Source of the DNA: an uncultured bacterium
Lineage (GTDB): Bacteria > Pseudomonadota > Gammaproteobacteria > Burkholderiales > Burkholderiaceae_D
Length of the DNA: 30,821 nt
Assembly: GCA_903872555.1 (NCBI GenBank)
Contig: CAIQLE010000094.1
Location: 1 to 30,821 of the forward strand
Reading direction: 5' to 3'
In this document: one piece after another, positions 17,562 through 27,603 of the stretch
How the letters are laid out: each line of letters opens with the position of its first letter
Position numbering within the stretch: position 1 is the stretch's first letter
Program-made: the position numbers and the translations under genes
Notes under the pieces: model-generated
What the model was told of the DNA's origin: nothing
What the model saw: the letters and a program-made list of their open reading frames with translations, nothing else
Databases searched by the model: none

Positions 17562-20423
17562 TCAGGCCACACGACGCACTTCACCTGCGCCAAACAGATT
17601 TGATACGCAGCGGCCGCACAAGGCGGCATGCTCTGCATGTGAACCTACATCTGCACGGTAATGCCAGCAGCGCTCGCACTTGGTGTATTTGGATGCAGTA
17701 ACGACGACTTTCTCTTCAGCCTCAGCAGACGCTGGTGTGACTTTGGCCGCCGAAGTAATCAGCACAAATTTCAGATCGTCACCCAGGGCCTGCAATAGCG
17801 CCAGCTTGTCACCATGCGCATGAATATCCACTTCGGCCTGCAGGGATGAGCCTATTGCGCCCGACACGCGCACCTCTTCCAGCTCTTTCAAAACGTCCGC
17901 ACGGATCTCGCGCAGGCGGGTGTATTGATTCAATAGTGCTTCTGCATCATTAACGGCAGGCAGTGAGTAAAAGCTCTGCGTGAAGATGGTTTCATCAGAG
18001 GCTGCATAGGTCGCTTTATTTGCAAACACAGCCCAGGCTTCTTCCACAGTGAATGAGAGTACCGGCGCCATCAGCGGCAGCAAGGCCTGTGTGATATGCC
18101 AGATCGCTGTCTGTGCAGAACGCCTTGCAGCGGAGTTGACGCCGCTGGTATACAAACGGTCTTTCAGAATATCGAGATAGAAGCCGCCCAGATCCTCCGA
18201 GCAGTACATCTGCAGCTTGGCTACGACGGGATGAAATTCATAGTCATTGTAATGAGTGCGAATTTCATTCTGCAATTGCGCCATGCGCGCTATCGCATAA
18301 CGATCAATCTCCATCAGCTCATTCAGTGCCACGGCATCACTGGCCGGATTGAAGTCCGAAGTGTTGGCCAGCAGGAAGCGTAGCGTGTTACGAATGCGGC
18401 GATAGCTTTCCACCACGCGTTTCAAAATCTCATCTGAGATCGACAGCTCACCCGAGTAATCTGTCGCCGCAACCCACAGACGCAAAATATCTGCACCCAT
18501 GGTGTCGGATATTTTTTGTGGTGCGACTACATTGCCCTTGGACTTGGACATTTTCTTGCCTTCGCCATCCACCACAAAGCCATGCGTGAGCAATGCTTTG
18601 TAAGGTGCGCAGCCATTCAACATGGCCGAGGTCAGGAGGGAAGAATGGAACCAGCCACGATGCTGATCCGAGCCTTCCAGATACAGATCGGCAGGGAAGT
18701 GCGATTGACCCGCATGCGAGCCGCGTAGCACGGTCTGGTGTGTGGTGCCGGAATCAAACCACACATCGAGTGTGTCGCGATTTTTTTGGTAGTGCGCGGC
18801 ATCAGCGCCGAGCAGATCAGCCACTTGCAGCGTGTGCCAGGCAGCGATGCCCTGCTGCTCCACCAGTTGCGCTACTTTTTCCAGCAGGGCCGGGGTATCG
18901 GGATGCAGATCGCCGGTCTCTTTATGGACAAAGAAGGCCATAGGTACGCCCCACTGGCGCTGACGTGACAAAGTCCAGTCAGGACGGTTTGCAATCATGC
19001 CGTGCAAGCGCGCCTTGCCCCAGGCAGGGAAGAAGCGTGTTGCATCGACAGAGGCTAATGCGGTCTCGCGCAGAGAAGCACCACCGTCTTTCGGGGTTTT
19101 GTCCATGCTGGCAAACCATTGCGAAGTGGCGCGATAGATGATGGGCGTTTTATGGCGCCAGCAATGCATATAGCTGTGATCAAACATCACCAGCTTAAAG
19201 AGTGTGCCAGCCGACTCCAGCGCAGCACAAATCGGTTTGGAGGCTTCCCAAATCGTCATGCCGCCAAACAGCGGCAGTGTGGACGCATAGTGACCATCGC
19301 CCATGACCGGACTCAGAATGGCATCGTCTTGCATGCCCTGTGCCTTGCAGGAAGCATAGTCTTCCAGACCGTAGGCAGGTGCGGAGTGCACGATGCCGGT
19401 ACCGGTTTCCAGTGTGACGTAGTCACCCAGATAGACGGGCGAGAGGCGCGCGTAGCCGGCATCGGCAGAAGCCAGAGGATGATGGAAATTCACGCCTGCC
19501 AGCGCTGCGCCGGCACAGGTAGCGATAATTTTTCCTTCCAGACCATAGCGGGTGAGGCAGGCCTCTACCAGATCCTGCGCCAGTATCAGCAGCACCGGCG
19601 TGTCGTGACGTGTGACCTGCACCAGTGCATAGCTGAACTCGGGATGCATGTTCAGTGCCTGATTCGAAGGAATGGTCCAGGGCGTCGTGGTCCAGATAAC
19701 GGCATAGCCTTGTGTCGCAGTCAGCGATGCGAGACCGAAAGCCTGAGCAATACGATCAGGCTCGGCAAAAGGAAAGCCCACATCAATCGCCGGATCACGT
19801 TTGTCCTGATATTCAACTTCAGCTTCTGCCAGTGCCGAGCCGCAATCAAAACACCAGTTCACCGGCTTTAAGCCACGATACACAAAGCCCTTCTCGAGTA
19901 TGCTGCCGAGCGCACGAATTTCGTCGGCTTCATTGCGGAAGTTCATGGTGAGATAGGGATTGTCCCAGTCACCCAGAACGCCCAGACGTATGAAATCTTT
20001 TTTCTGGCGCTCTACCTGCTCAGTCGCATAGGCGCGCGATTTTTCCAGCACATCTGCCGTGGGCAGGTTCTTGCCGTATTGTTTTTCAATCTGAATTTCA
20101 ATCGGCATGCCATGGCAATCCCAGCCCGGTACATACTGCGCATCAAAGCCATCGAGCTGACGCGTCTTGACGATCATGTCTTTCAGAATTTTGTTAACGG
20201 CATGGCCTATGTGGATATCGCCATTCGCATAGGGCGGGCCATCATGCAAAATAAATTTAGGGCGGCCAGCCGATACTTTGCGTATGCGCTGATAGAGTTT
20301 TTTCTGCTGCCATTGCGCGACCCATTGAGGCTCGCGCTTGGCGAGATCACCGCGCATGGGGAATGCAGTTTCAGTCATATTGACTGGATATTTGCTTTCG
20401 GTTTTTTTATTGTTCTCTGACAT
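17562..20423 (-). CDS. ileS: Isoleucyl-tRNA synthetase
   Basis: 953 residues, class I synthetase of the bacterial type. HIGH stands at 71-74 (GDIHIGH) and KMSKS near 624 ([11 protein letters not shown]). The editing domain lies between, with [14 protein letters not shown]. Near the C terminus a zinc-binding pair CERCW and CGRC (about 914-940) is intact, as in the mupirocin-sensitive type. An ATG preceding [10 protein letters not shown] opens the gene; a second in-frame ATG at residue 16 (MTETAFPM) is also possible, and the first is chosen only for fit with the typical family length. Spaced 20 bases from lspA and 70 from ribF. Confidence 0.96.
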   Translation of the reverse strand: MSENNKKTESKYPVNMTETAFPMRGDLAKREPQWVAQWQQKKLYQRIRKVSAGRPKFILHDGPPYANGDIHIGHAVNKILKDMIVKTRQLDGFDAQYVPGWDCHGMPIEIQIEKQYGKNLPTADVLEKSRAYATEQVERQKKDFIRLGVLGDWDNPYLTMNFRNEADEIRALGSILEKGFVYRGLKPVNWCFDCGSALAEAEVEYQDKRDPAIDVGFPFAEPDRIAQAFGLASLTATQGYAVIWTTTPWTIPSNQALNMHPEFSYALVQVTRHDTPVLLILAQDLVEACLTRYGLEGKIIATCAGAALAGVNFHHPLASADAGYARLSPVYLGDYVTLETGTGIVHSAPAYGLEDYASCKAQGMQDDAILSPVMGDGHYASTLPLFGGMTIWEASKPICAALESAGTLFKLVMFDHSYMHCWRHKTPIIYRATSQWFASMDKTPKDGGASLRETALASVDATRFFPAWGKARLHGMIANRPDWTLSRQRQWGVPMAFFVHKETGDLHPDTPALLEKVAQLVEQQGIAAWHTLQVADLLGADAAHYQKNRDTLDVWFDSGTTHQTVLRGSHAGQSHFPADLYLEGSDQHRGWFHSSLLTSAMLNGCAPYKALLTHGFVVDGEGKKMSKSKGNVVAPQKISDTMGADILRLWVAATDYSGELSISDEILKRVVESYRRIRNTLRFLLANTSDFNPASDAVALNELMEIDRYAIARMAQLQNEIRTHYNDYEFHPVVAKLQMYCSEDLGGFYLDILKDRLYTSGVNSAARRSAQTAIWHITQALLPLMAPVLSFTVEEAWAVFANKATYAASDETIFTQSFYSLPAVNDAEALLNQYTRLREIRADVLKELEEVRVSGAIGSSLQAEVDIHAHGDKLALLQALGDDLKFVLITSAAKVTPASAEAEEKVVVTASKYTKCERCWHYRADVGSHAEHAALCGRCVSNLFGAGEVRRVA

Positions 20424-20493
20424 GAGTTTGCTTCAGTTGATCTATGGGGTGTGAAAGTAAATAGTTCTATCGGTATTTGTCTGTTGCGCAGTC

Positions 20494-21444
20494 TCAGACA
20501 GACTGCTGAGCAAAAAAATCTCGCGCTGCACGGGCATCGGCTGCGATGGCAAGCGTGAGCGTGTCGAGGTCATGATATTTTTCTTCGTCGCGTAATTTTT
20601 CCAGAAATTCCACACGAATTAATTTGCCGTAGCAGTCGGCAGCAAAATCAAACACATGCACCTCAAGCAGCACGCGGCCCTGATCTTCAACCGTAGGGCG
20701 CACACCCAGACTGGCGACAGCCGGCAAAGGGTGATCGGCCAGTCCGTGTACCTGCACCACAAAGATACCGTTGACGGCCGGACGGCGATGCCCGATCTTC
20801 AGATTCAGTGTCGGGAAGCCCAGTGTGCGTCCGAGTTTGCGGCCATGCTGCACATGGCCGGAGATAGCGTAGGCATGTCCCAGTAATTCAGCGGCATGCG
20901 GAAAATCACCTGCCTGCAAAGCTGAGCGGACAGCAGATGAAGAGATGCGTGCGCCTTCATGCATCACCGTCGGCAGCGACACCACCTCAAAACCCAGACG
21001 TTTGCCTGCTTCGGTCAGCAGAGCGACATCGCCGGCACGTTGTGCGCCGAAGCGGAAATCATCGCCAACAATCAGCCATTTCACATGCAAGCCATGAACC
21101 AGTATCTCTTCAATGAAGCGTTCTGGAGAAAGCGCTGCGAAGCGGGCATTGAAGTGCTCGACGATCACACGGTCTACGCCAGCGGCCTCTAGTGCCTGCA
21201 ATTTATCGCGCAGATTGGCGATGCGATGCGGAACCCTGCTTTCATCGCCCGAGAGGCGGGCAAAGAATTCGCGCGGATGCGGCTCGAAAGTCATGACGTC
21301 ACTCTCCACACCCAGACGAGAAGCAGCTTCGGCTACACGTGAGAGCAGGGCGCGATGGCCGCGATGAACGCCATCGAAATTGCCAATCGCCAGCGCGCAA
21401 GGGCGTCGGGCGTCGGCATTGGGAAGTCCGCGAAAAACCTTCAT
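20494..21444 (-). CDS. ribF: Bifunctional riboflavin kinase/FAD synthetase
   Basis: 316 residues. It phosphorylates riboflavin to FMN and adenylates FMN to FAD. The N-terminal nucleotidyltransferase domain shows LAIGNFDGVHRGHRALL (the HxGH-like site), TFEPHPREFF and VGDDFRFGAQRAGD. The C-terminal flavokinase domain (from about 185) shows GHVQHGRKLGRTLGFPTLNL and a Glu-containing VLLEVHVFDF. First gene of the ribF-ileS-lspA-coaBC-dut-M48 series. The downstream flavoprotein CoaBC uses its product. Confidence 0.96.
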   Translation of the reverse strand: MKVFRGLPNADARRPCALAIGNFDGVHRGHRALLSRVAEAASRLGVESDVMTFEPHPREFFARLSGDESRVPHRIANLRDKLQALEAAGVDRVIVEHFNARFAALSPERFIEEILVHGLHVKWLIVGDDFRFGAQRAGDVALLTEAGKRLGFEVVSLPTVMHEGARISSSAVRSALQAGDFPHAAELLGHAYAISGHVQHGRKLGRTLGFPTLNLKIGHRRPAVNGIFVVQVHGLADHPLPAVASLGVRPTVEDQGRVLLEVHVFDFAADCYGKLIRVEFLEKLRDEEKYHDLDTLTLAIAADARAARDFFAQQSV

Positions 21445-21480
21445 GTGGCGATATAGATAGGCGCAGTGCGAAAGCCCTCG

Positions 21481-21486
21481 ATTATA
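21481..21486 (-). promoter_or_regulatory. Probable -10 box for ribF operon
   Basis: Perfect TATAAT on the minus strand, 36 bases before the ribF start, giving a leader of about 30 bases. The -35 region at 17 bases spacing (CCTAGA) is poor, so the call depends on the -10 box. Confidence 0.45.
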
Positions 21487-21604
21487 GAGGGTTTCGCCCG
21501 CTATCTAGGCCTGTTTCCTGCCCGTTAGTGTGCCGAGTTCAGGGCGGGGCGACGGGTTATGACTGACTTTGGCAGGTTTGCAGCGCAAAGCCCAAATTTG
21601 AGGA

Positions 21605-22330
21605 TTAGATATCACCCCAGAGCGCCTGCAAGGCCGCCAGTGCTGCCAGTCCGGCAGTTTCAGTGCGCAGCACCCTGTCCCCCAGAGACAGGCAGAGTGC
21701 GCCATGACGGATAGCGGATTGTTCTTCGTCGTCCGACAGGCCGCCTTCGGGGCCAATGAGTATCGTGAGCGCCTGCGGCGGATGATGCCTGCCCCAGTCC
21801 GACAGTGATTGTGTGGCCCGTGGTGAGAGCAGGATGCGGGGATGCAGATCTTGTTGAGCCAGCCAGGCCTCGAGCGGCAGCGGTGCCGAGAGGTTAGGCA
21901 GGCGATTGCGGCCGCATTGCTCGGCCGCAGCAATGATGACGCCCTGCCAGTGGACGAGTTTTTTTTCGGCTCTGTCTTCAGTCAGTCGCACGACCGAGCG
22001 ACTCGACAGCAGGGGCTGTATCCCGGTGGCGCCGAGTTCAACCGCTTTTTCTATGATCCAGTCCATCTTCGAGCCTTCAGGCAGCACTTGCGCCAGCGTC
22101 AGGCTGTGACCGGGTTCGGCTTCGCGCGGAGAGAAGGTTTTCAGCTCGACTTCGGCCCGTTTTTTTTCAATCAGGGTCAGGCTACCCGTGTATTCGCCGC
22201 CATTGCCATTAAAAAGTGTGATGGTTTCATCAACTTTCATCCGCAAGACGTGTACGTGACGGGCAACGGTATCGGGCAGCTCGACGCGCATGCCGATCTC
22301 AAGGGCTAGATCACAGTAAAAACGGGGCAT
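21605..22330 (-). CDS. rsmE: 16S rRNA m3U1498 methyltransferase
   Basis: 241 residues. SPOUT-class methyltransferase with an N-terminal PUA-like part (MPRFYCDLALEIG, HVHVLRMKVDETITLFNGNG) and the C-terminal knotted domain with LIGPEGGLSDDEE, LSLGDRVLRTETAGLAALAAL. It methylates N3 of U1498 in 16S rRNA. The length fits the family (about 243). Divergent from tkt; same strand as ribF but 160 bases ahead, so it may be a separate transcript. Confidence 0.94.
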   Translation of the reverse strand: MPRFYCDLALEIGMRVELPDTVARHVHVLRMKVDETITLFNGNGGEYTGSLTLIEKKRAEVELKTFSPREAEPGHSLTLAQVLPEGSKMDWIIEKAVELGATGIQPLLSSRSVVRLTEDRAEKKLVHWQGVIIAAAEQCGRNRLPNLSAPLPLEAWLAQQDLHPRILLSPRATQSLSDWGRHHPPQALTILIGPEGGLSDDEEQSAIRHGALCLSLGDRVLRTETAGLAALAALQALWGDI

Positions 22331-22374
22331 GGTCTGCTTACGTAGATAAATCGGGAGTTCGCCGGATCAAGAGA

Positions 22375-22405
22375 TTGTAAGCGCGCTGGGTCTCTCTGGT
22401 AAAAT
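22375..22405 (+). promoter_or_regulatory. Possible tkt promoter
   Basis: TTGTAA (22375-22380) and TAAAAT (22400-22405) are 19 bases apart, longer than ideal. Located about 70 bases before the tkt start, in the gap from rsmE. Confidence 0.35.
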
Positions 22406-22473
22406 ATTTGGCTCTTCGCTAGGTGGCGCAATCGTTTTGTGCTTCCACGCGCTCTTCATTCAATGTTTGCAAT

Positions 22474-24468
22474 ATGACCTCGACTCCCGATACCCGCAAG
22501 ATGGCCAATGCGATACGCGCACTGGCAATGGACGCTGTGCAAAAAGCGAATTCCGGCCACCCCGGCATGCCCATGGGCATGGCTGAAATAGCCGTCGCCT
22601 TGTGGAGCAAGCACCTGCGCCACAATCCGGCTGACCCAAAGTGGGCTGACCGTGACCGTTTTGTGGTCTCGAATGGCCATGGTTCCATGCTGCTGTATGC
22701 GCTGTTGCACCTGACGGGCTATGACTTGTCGATGGATGAGCTCAGGAATTTCCGTCAGTTGCACTCTAAAACACCCGGCCATCCGGAAGTGGACATCACG
22801 CCCGGCGTGGAAACCACCACCGGCCCACTGGGGCAGGGCATTGCGAATGCCGTAGGCATGGCGCTGGCTGAATGGCTGCTGGCGGCGCAATTCAATAAAC
22901 CCGGCTTTGACATCATTGATCACCACACCTATGTATTTCTGGGTGATGGCTGTCTGATGGAAGGCATCAGTCACGAAGTGTGTTCACTGGCCGGCACTTT
23001 GGGCCTGTCGAAACTGATCGTGATGTATGACGACAATGGCATTTCTATTGACGGCAAAGTCGAGGGCTGGTTCAAAGATGACACCCCTAAACGTTTTGAA
23101 GCTTACGGCTGGAATGTAATTCCCCATGTAGATGGTCATGATGTGGCTGCTATCAATGCCGCTATCACGACAGCCAAGCAATCGGATCGTCCTACCCTGA
23201 TCTGCTGCAAGACCGTGATCGGTAAGGGTGCACCGAGCATGCAAGGCACGGACAAGGTGCATGGTTCCGCATTGGGCGACGCAGAGATTGCAGCAACCCG
23301 CGCAGCGATAGACTGGCCGCATGCACCATTCGAGATGCCTGCCGATGTGTACTCGGCCTGGGATGCCAAGCAAAAGGGCAGTGAACTGCAATCGGCATGG
23401 ACCACAAAATTCCATGCTTATAGTGAAAAATTCCCGGCTGAAGCGGCTGAACTGCAGCGCCGTATGCAAGGCGATTTGCCAGCCAATTTTGATCAGGTTG
23501 TCGAAGCCATGATCGCCGCTTGTCTGGAGAAAAAAGAAACCATAGCGACCCGTAAGGCGAGCCAGAATGCCATACAGGCACTGGCTCCTGCGCTGCCGGA
23601 ATTCTTGGGTGGTTCGGCCGATCTGACGGGTTCCAATCTGACCAACTGGAAAGAATGCGTCGCCGTTCGCTCAGGTCAGCCGGGCAATCACATCAATTAT
23701 GGTGTGCGTGAATTTGGCATGAGCGCCATCATGAATGGCATTGCGCTGCATGGTGGTTACATTCCTTTCGGCGCCACTTTCCTGACCTTCTCCGATTACA
23801 GCCGCAACGCACTGCGTATGGCGGCGCTGATGAAGCTGCGTTCCATTTTTGTGTTCACCCATGACTCTATCGGTCTGGGCGAAGATGGTCCGACGCACCA
23901 GTCCGTAGAGCATGTATCGAGCATGCGCCTGATCCCGAATCTGGATAACTGGCGTCCATGCGACACGGTGGAATCGGCCGTCGCATGGGCTGAGGCCGTG
24001 AAACGCAAACAAGGCCCGAGCACGCTGATATTCTCGCGTCAGAATCTGCCCTTCATGGCACGCAGCGCAACGCAAGTCGGTGATATAAGCCGCGGCGCCT
24101 ATGTGTTGAAAGACGCTGCTGATGCCAAGGCCATCATCATTGCGACCGGTTCTGAAGTTGAACTGGCCATGACTGCTGCCGATGCACTGGCAGCTCAGGG
24201 TATCGCCGTGCGTGTGGTGTCCATGCCGTGTGCCGATGTGTTTGACCGTCAGGATGCGGCTTATAAAGCCAGCGTGCTGACCAAGGGTATGCCGCGTGTA
24301 GCTATCGAGGCCGGCGTGACGAATTTCTGGTTCAAGTATGTTGGTCTGGAAGGTGCCGTGATCGGTATTGATACCTTTGGCGAATCTGCCCCGGCCGGTG
24401 TCCTGTTCAAACATTTTGGTTTCACGACAGAGAAAGTCGTGGCCGCTGTCAAATCAGTCCTGCACTGA
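22474..24468 (+). CDS. tkt: Transketolase
   Basis: 664 residues, thiamine diphosphate enzyme that moves two-carbon units between sugar phosphates in the pentose phosphate pathway (and in the Calvin cycle where present). The N-terminal domain shows [46 protein letters not shown] and the ThDP/metal motif GDGCLMEG...[10 protein letters not shown]. The middle domain shows [10 protein letters not shown], then [16 protein letters not shown] with the catalytic His and Glu regions. The frame is open from 22423, but [18 protein letters not shown] is the normal family start. No strong ribosome site is visible. gap follows after 46 bases. Confidence 0.95.
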   Translation: MTSTPDTRKMANAIRALAMDAVQKANSGHPGMPMGMAEIAVALWSKHLRHNPADPKWADRDRFVVSNGHGSMLLYALLHLTGYDLSMDELRNFRQLHSKTPGHPEVDITPGVETTTGPLGQGIANAVGMALAEWLLAAQFNKPGFDIIDHHTYVFLGDGCLMEGISHEVCSLAGTLGLSKLIVMYDDNGISIDGKVEGWFKDDTPKRFEAYGWNVIPHVDGHDVAAINAAITTAKQSDRPTLICCKTVIGKGAPSMQGTDKVHGSALGDAEIAATRAAIDWPHAPFEMPADVYSAWDAKQKGSELQSAWTTKFHAYSEKFPAEAAELQRRMQGDLPANFDQVVEAMIAACLEKKETIATRKASQNAIQALAPALPEFLGGSADLTGSNLTNWKECVAVRSGQPGNHINYGVREFGMSAIMNGIALHGGYIPFGATFLTFSDYSRNALRMAALMKLRSIFVFTHDSIGLGEDGPTHQSVEHVSSMRLIPNLDNWRPCDTVESAVAWAEAVKRKQGPSTLIFSRQNLPFMARSATQVGDISRGAYVLKDAADAKAIIIATGSEVELAMTAADALAAQGIAVRVVSMPCADVFDRQDAAYKASVLTKGMPRVAIEAGVTNFWFKYVGLEGAVIGIDTFGESAPAGVLFKHFGFTTEKVVAAVKSVLH

Positions 24469-24514
24469 GCTGACACAATCGAATTCAAGCGTAAAAATTT
24501 ATTCAGGAGATCAC

Positions 24515-25525
24515 ATGACCATCAAAGTTGCCATCAATGGCTATGGCCGTATCGGCCGCAATATCTTGCGTGCGCATTACGAAGGCGGCAAGAAAAATGA
24601 CATTCAGATCGTTGCGATCAATGACCTCGGCAATGCCGAGTCAAACGCACACCTGACCCGCTACGACACGGCCCATGGCAAATTCCCCGGTACCGTGGTG
24701 GTTGAAGGCGAACACATGATCGTCAATGGCGACAAGATCCGTGTCTTCGCTCAACGCAATCCTGCGGATATCCCCTGGGGCGAGCTGGGTGTGGATGTGG
24801 TGCTGGAATGCACAGGTTTTTTCACGACCAAAGAGAAAGCTTCAGCCCACCTGAAAGGCGGCGCAAAGAAAGTCATCATTTCCGCACCAGGTGGCAAGGA
24901 TGTGGACGCAACCGTGGTCTTCGGTGTCAACCAGAATGTCCTGAAGTCCAGCGATACCGTGATCTCGAATGCTTCCTGCACCACCAACTGTCTGGCACCG
25001 CTGGTCAAGCCACTGAACGACAAAATCGGCCTGTTGAATGGTCTGATGACCACCGTTCATGCTTACACCAATGATCAGGTACTGACCGATGTGATGCACG
25101 AAGACCTGCGTCGCGCACGTTCGGCCACCATGTCTATGATTCCTACCAAAACAGGCGCTGCTGCTGCCGTCGGTCTGGTACTGCCTGAACTGAATGGCAA
25201 GCTGGATGGTTATGCGATTCGCGTCCCGACCATCAATGTCTCTATCGTAGATCTGTCCTTTGTTTCTGCGCGTGACACCACCGTTGAAGAAGTGAATGCC
25301 ATCATGAAGGAAGCTGCCGATGGTCAGTTCAAAGGTATCCTGACCTACAACACCGAGCCGCTGGTATCGATAGACTATAACCACAATCCTGCATCGAGCA
25401 ATTTCGATTCGACCCTGACCAAAGTCTCAGGTCGTCTGGTGAAAGTCTCATCTTGGTATGACAACGAGTGGGGTTTCTCAAACCGCATGCTCGATACCAC
25501 TGTTGCATTAATGTCTGCTAAATAA
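24515..25525 (+). CDS. gap: Glyceraldehyde-3-phosphate dehydrogenase
   Basis: 336 residues from the ATG at 24515, with CAGGAGA five bases ahead. The open frame begins earlier, within tkt, but [16 protein letters not shown] is the family start. The NAD fold carries [12 protein letters not shown]. The active cysteine is C155 in [13 protein letters not shown], and the His lies in [22 protein letters not shown] ends the catalytic domain. The Asp of AINDLGN near residue 36 favours NAD over NADP. Probably co-transcribed with tkt. Confidence 0.96.
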   Translation: MTIKVAINGYGRIGRNILRAHYEGGKKNDIQIVAINDLGNAESNAHLTRYDTAHGKFPGTVVVEGEHMIVNGDKIRVFAQRNPADIPWGELGVDVVLECTGFFTTKEKASAHLKGGAKKVIISAPGGKDVDATVVFGVNQNVLKSSDTVISNASCTTNCLAPLVKPLNDKIGLLNGLMTTVHAYTNDQVLTDVMHEDLRRARSATMSMIPTKTGAAAAVGLVLPELNGKLDGYAIRVPTINVSIVDLSFVSARDTTVEEVNAIMKEAADGQFKGILTYNTEPLVSIDYNHNPASSNFDSTLTKVSGRLVKVSSWYDNEWGFSNRMLDTTVALMSAK

Positions 25526-25614
25526 GCGGGCGCTTTACTTGGCTTACTCGCTTTACAGTTGCAGCCAGCGATAGTCTGCTTGTGATTGCAGCGCTGATAA
25601 AGTGGTTCAGCATG

Positions 25615-25644
25615 AAAAAAGGGTCGCGTGAGCGACCCTTTTTC
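25615..25644 (+). terminator. Terminator of tkt-gap
   Basis: AAAAAAGGGTCGC (25615-25627), loop GTGA, GCGACCCTTTTT (25632-25643), 89 bases after the gap stop. Because A and T flanks are symmetric it could also stop transcription from the minus-strand lipoprotein genes, which end at 25734. Confidence 0.88.
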
Positions 25645-25733
25645 ATTTGCTGCGTGATGCAAAACGGCGATTTACTAAAGCATGCTGACAAAGCTGACGT
25701 ATAGCCAGAGCGGCATGATCAGCAAATCTGCAC

Positions 25734-26396
25734 TTAGTTGCCGACTACCTTTTGATAGTCCGGTGAACGCGGTCCCGGCAGCAGGCCGCCATGGCGAGCA
25801 CTCAGCAGACGATCACTCGTGATACGTGCGATAGGATAGCCCTGATCGCCGAGATTATTAGCAACCTGCCTGATCAAGGCAGTAATCAGTATGCCAGCCA
25901 GACCAGTGCCGCCGGAATCACGTCCCTCAGCATTTGATGCGCTGGCTTTGCCTTCCCAAAGTTGCTGACCGCTGCGCAGATCTACCAGACGCGCACTCGC
26001 AGAGACAACAACCTGACTATCAACCAGCACGTACTTTGCGCCATATTCATTGACGGTGATGTACAGCACAGCATCTGCACCGAAAACTTCAGACAATTTA
26101 GCTGCCGATGCCTGATGCATTTCTCCGGGTTCGCTCATACCGTTTTCACGGAAGGTCTGATCAACCAGTGCCACTGGAAATACGTAATATCCGGATTCGG
26201 CCAGAGGGCGAGTGACCGTCGCCATCATGCTGTAAGGAGCACGCACATCCGGCGACGTATTCAGCGGCGGCAGCACCAGGATGGAGCGCGGTTTGTTTTG
26301 TATGAATGCGCTGTAGTCATAGCCTTTGTTACTGGCGCAAGCGGTGATCAGCATGACCAGGCTGACCAGTATCAGACGACAAAAAATTCTCGACAT
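25734..26396 (-). CDS. DUF799-family lipoprotein (GNA1162-like)
   Basis: 220 residues from the ATG at 26396. Lipoprotein signal ILVSLVMLITACASNK with the lipid Cys. The following sequence (YDYSAFIQNKPRSILVLPPLN, SPDVRAPYSMMATVTRPLAE, GYYVFPVALVDQTFRENG) is the DUF799 pattern known from Neisseria GNA1162. The structure of that protein resembles TolB-like N-terminal domains. The C terminus (LSARHGGLLPGPRSPDYQK) is also conserved. The frame is open to 26420, but the later start places the signal peptide first. Third gene of a trio with a DUF4810 and a CsgG-like lipoprotein; all three probably work together at the outer membrane. Function unknown. Confidence 0.85.
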   Translation of the reverse strand: MSRIFCRLILVSLVMLITACASNKGYDYSAFIQNKPRSILVLPPLNTSPDVRAPYSMMATVTRPLAESGYYVFPVALVDQTFRENGMSEPGEMHQASAAKLSEVFGADAVLYITVNEYGAKYVLVDSQVVVSASARLVDLRSGQQLWEGKASASNAEGRDSGGTGLAGILITALIRQVANNLGDQGYPIARITSDRLLSARHGGLLPGPRSPDYQKVVGN

Positions 26397-26406
26397 GGAT
26401 AGATCC

Positions 26407-26760
26407 TTATTGTTTTGCACGAGCGATCAGGCGCGTCATATAAGGACGGGCTTCGGGAAATAAACGCTCTTCGGTTTCGAAAGAAGCGATCGCCTGTTCG
26501 CGACGTCCGGTCTGGAAATACAGATAGCCAAGATGCGCATAGTGTCCGGGCGGCAGTGCTTTGTTGGCAGCGCGCGCCTTCTCTATATCCGCTTCAAGTT
26601 GCGCGATCTGTTCCTGCGGTGAGGTTTTGCCCTGATCCGCATACATGGCATAGACCTGATTTTCGTAACTGCCCCATTGGTAGAGCGAAGACCGAGTTGC
26701 GCAGCCAGTCATGATCAGTGTGGCCAGCAGAGCGGGCAGAAGGTGACGCATGGTCATCAT
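26407..26760 (-). CDS. DUF4810 small lipoprotein
   Basis: 117 residues from the ATG at 26760, with GGGAGA ahead; the open frame reaches 26796 inside the CsgG-like gene but the lipoprotein signal (MMTMRHLLPALLATLIMTGCAT) begins here. The mature part begins SSLYQWGSYENQVYAMYAD and continues with a TPR-like helix pair (GHYAHLGYLYFQTGRREQA, FETEERLFPEARPYMTRLI). This arrangement is the DUF4810 family, which regularly stands between CsgG-like and DUF799 genes. It may be a periplasmic scaffold; no function is proven. Confidence 0.82.
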   Translation of the reverse strand: MMTMRHLLPALLATLIMTGCATRSSLYQWGSYENQVYAMYADQGKTSPQEQIAQLEADIEKARAANKALPPGHYAHLGYLYFQTGRREQAIASFETEERLFPEARPYMTRLIARAKQ

Positions 26761-26777
26761 GATTTTTTCTCCCGGGC

Positions 26778-27458
26778 TCAGTTTTCTGGTTTCCATGCGC
26801 CGCGCTCTAAGCCTTCAACCAGACGATTGACTGCTTCGCGTATGGCGAGATCGAGTACTTTGCCGTTCAGGGTGGAGTCATAGCTCGAGGTGCCGCCGAA
26901 ACCGATAATTTCACGGTTGGATAAAGCATATTCACCTGCGCCCTGAACCGAGAACACGACTTCGGAAGTCAGCGCATTGACGACATTGATGCTGACCTTG
27001 GAGTAAGCCACCTGAGTTTTGCCGCGACCGAGTATGCCGAACAGCTGCTGGTCACCCGTTTCTTTACGACCAAATTCGGTGACATCACCGGTCAGTACAA
27101 AATGCGCACCCTTGAGGCTTTGTTCTTTGCCGCGAATCTTGGCTTCTTGCTGTATCTCGCCCATGTTGTCGCGATCAACCACAGAAAAGCGATTCGATTG
27201 CTGCAGATGGGTGATGAGTATGGTTTTGGCTTGCGACCCCAGTCGGTCTACGCCGTCAGAGAAGAGACCACGCATGAAATTCGAGCGATTGTCGAATTTA
27301 CCAACGGCTAGCGTGCTGCGTGGTCCGTTGTAACTGGTATTGGCTGAGGTAACTTGTTGTGGAGCTACGGTATGCGAACTTTCGGTGGCGCAGCCGAATA
27401 AAGAAAGAACAAGCAGCAGAAGCAGTGAGCGCGTCAAAGTCAGGGACGATGGAGTCAT
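26778..27458 (-). CDS. CsgG/HfaB-family lipoprotein
   Basis: 226 residues. Lipoprotein signal LLLLLVLSLFGCATES. The CsgG core is seen in STLAVGKFDNRSNF, AKTILITHLQQSNRFSVVDRDN, ARG-like IRGKEQSLKGAHFVLTGDVTEFG and VNVVNALTSEVVFSVQGAGEYALSN. CsgG of curli forms a nonameric secretion pore, with a longer protein (about 262 residues in E. coli) and transmembrane hairpins. This shorter version has no curli genes nearby, so secretion is not implied. The two downstream lipoprotein genes (gaps of 17 and 10 bases) form one operon with it. Confidence 0.85.
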   Translation of the reverse strand: MTPSSLTLTRSLLLLLVLSLFGCATESSHTVAPQQVTSANTSYNGPRSTLAVGKFDNRSNFMRGLFSDGVDRLGSQAKTILITHLQQSNRFSVVDRDNMGEIQQEAKIRGKEQSLKGAHFVLTGDVTEFGRKETGDQQLFGILGRGKTQVAYSKVSINVVNALTSEVVFSVQGAGEYALSNREIIGFGGTSSYDSTLNGKVLDLAIREAVNRLVEGLERGAWKPEN

Positions 27459-27603
27459 GGGGGAGGCCTGTGGTGAAAAGAATGAGAGTCAGCAGATGTC
27501 GACCAGAAGTAATTATTATCAAAAAAAATTATAAATTTGTAAATAACAAGCTTGTTGTTTAGTGTACACAGGCCATGATTCATGAAGAAATATTTAAAAT
27601 TAA

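Noticed and set aside
19119..19871. 250-residue plus-strand frame inside ileS
   Set aside because: Antisense shadow of the ileS editing domain; His/Gln/Arg-rich sequence with no family features.
22423..22473. Longer N terminus of transketolase
   Set aside because: The 17 extra residues are not family-like; the normal start is at 22474.
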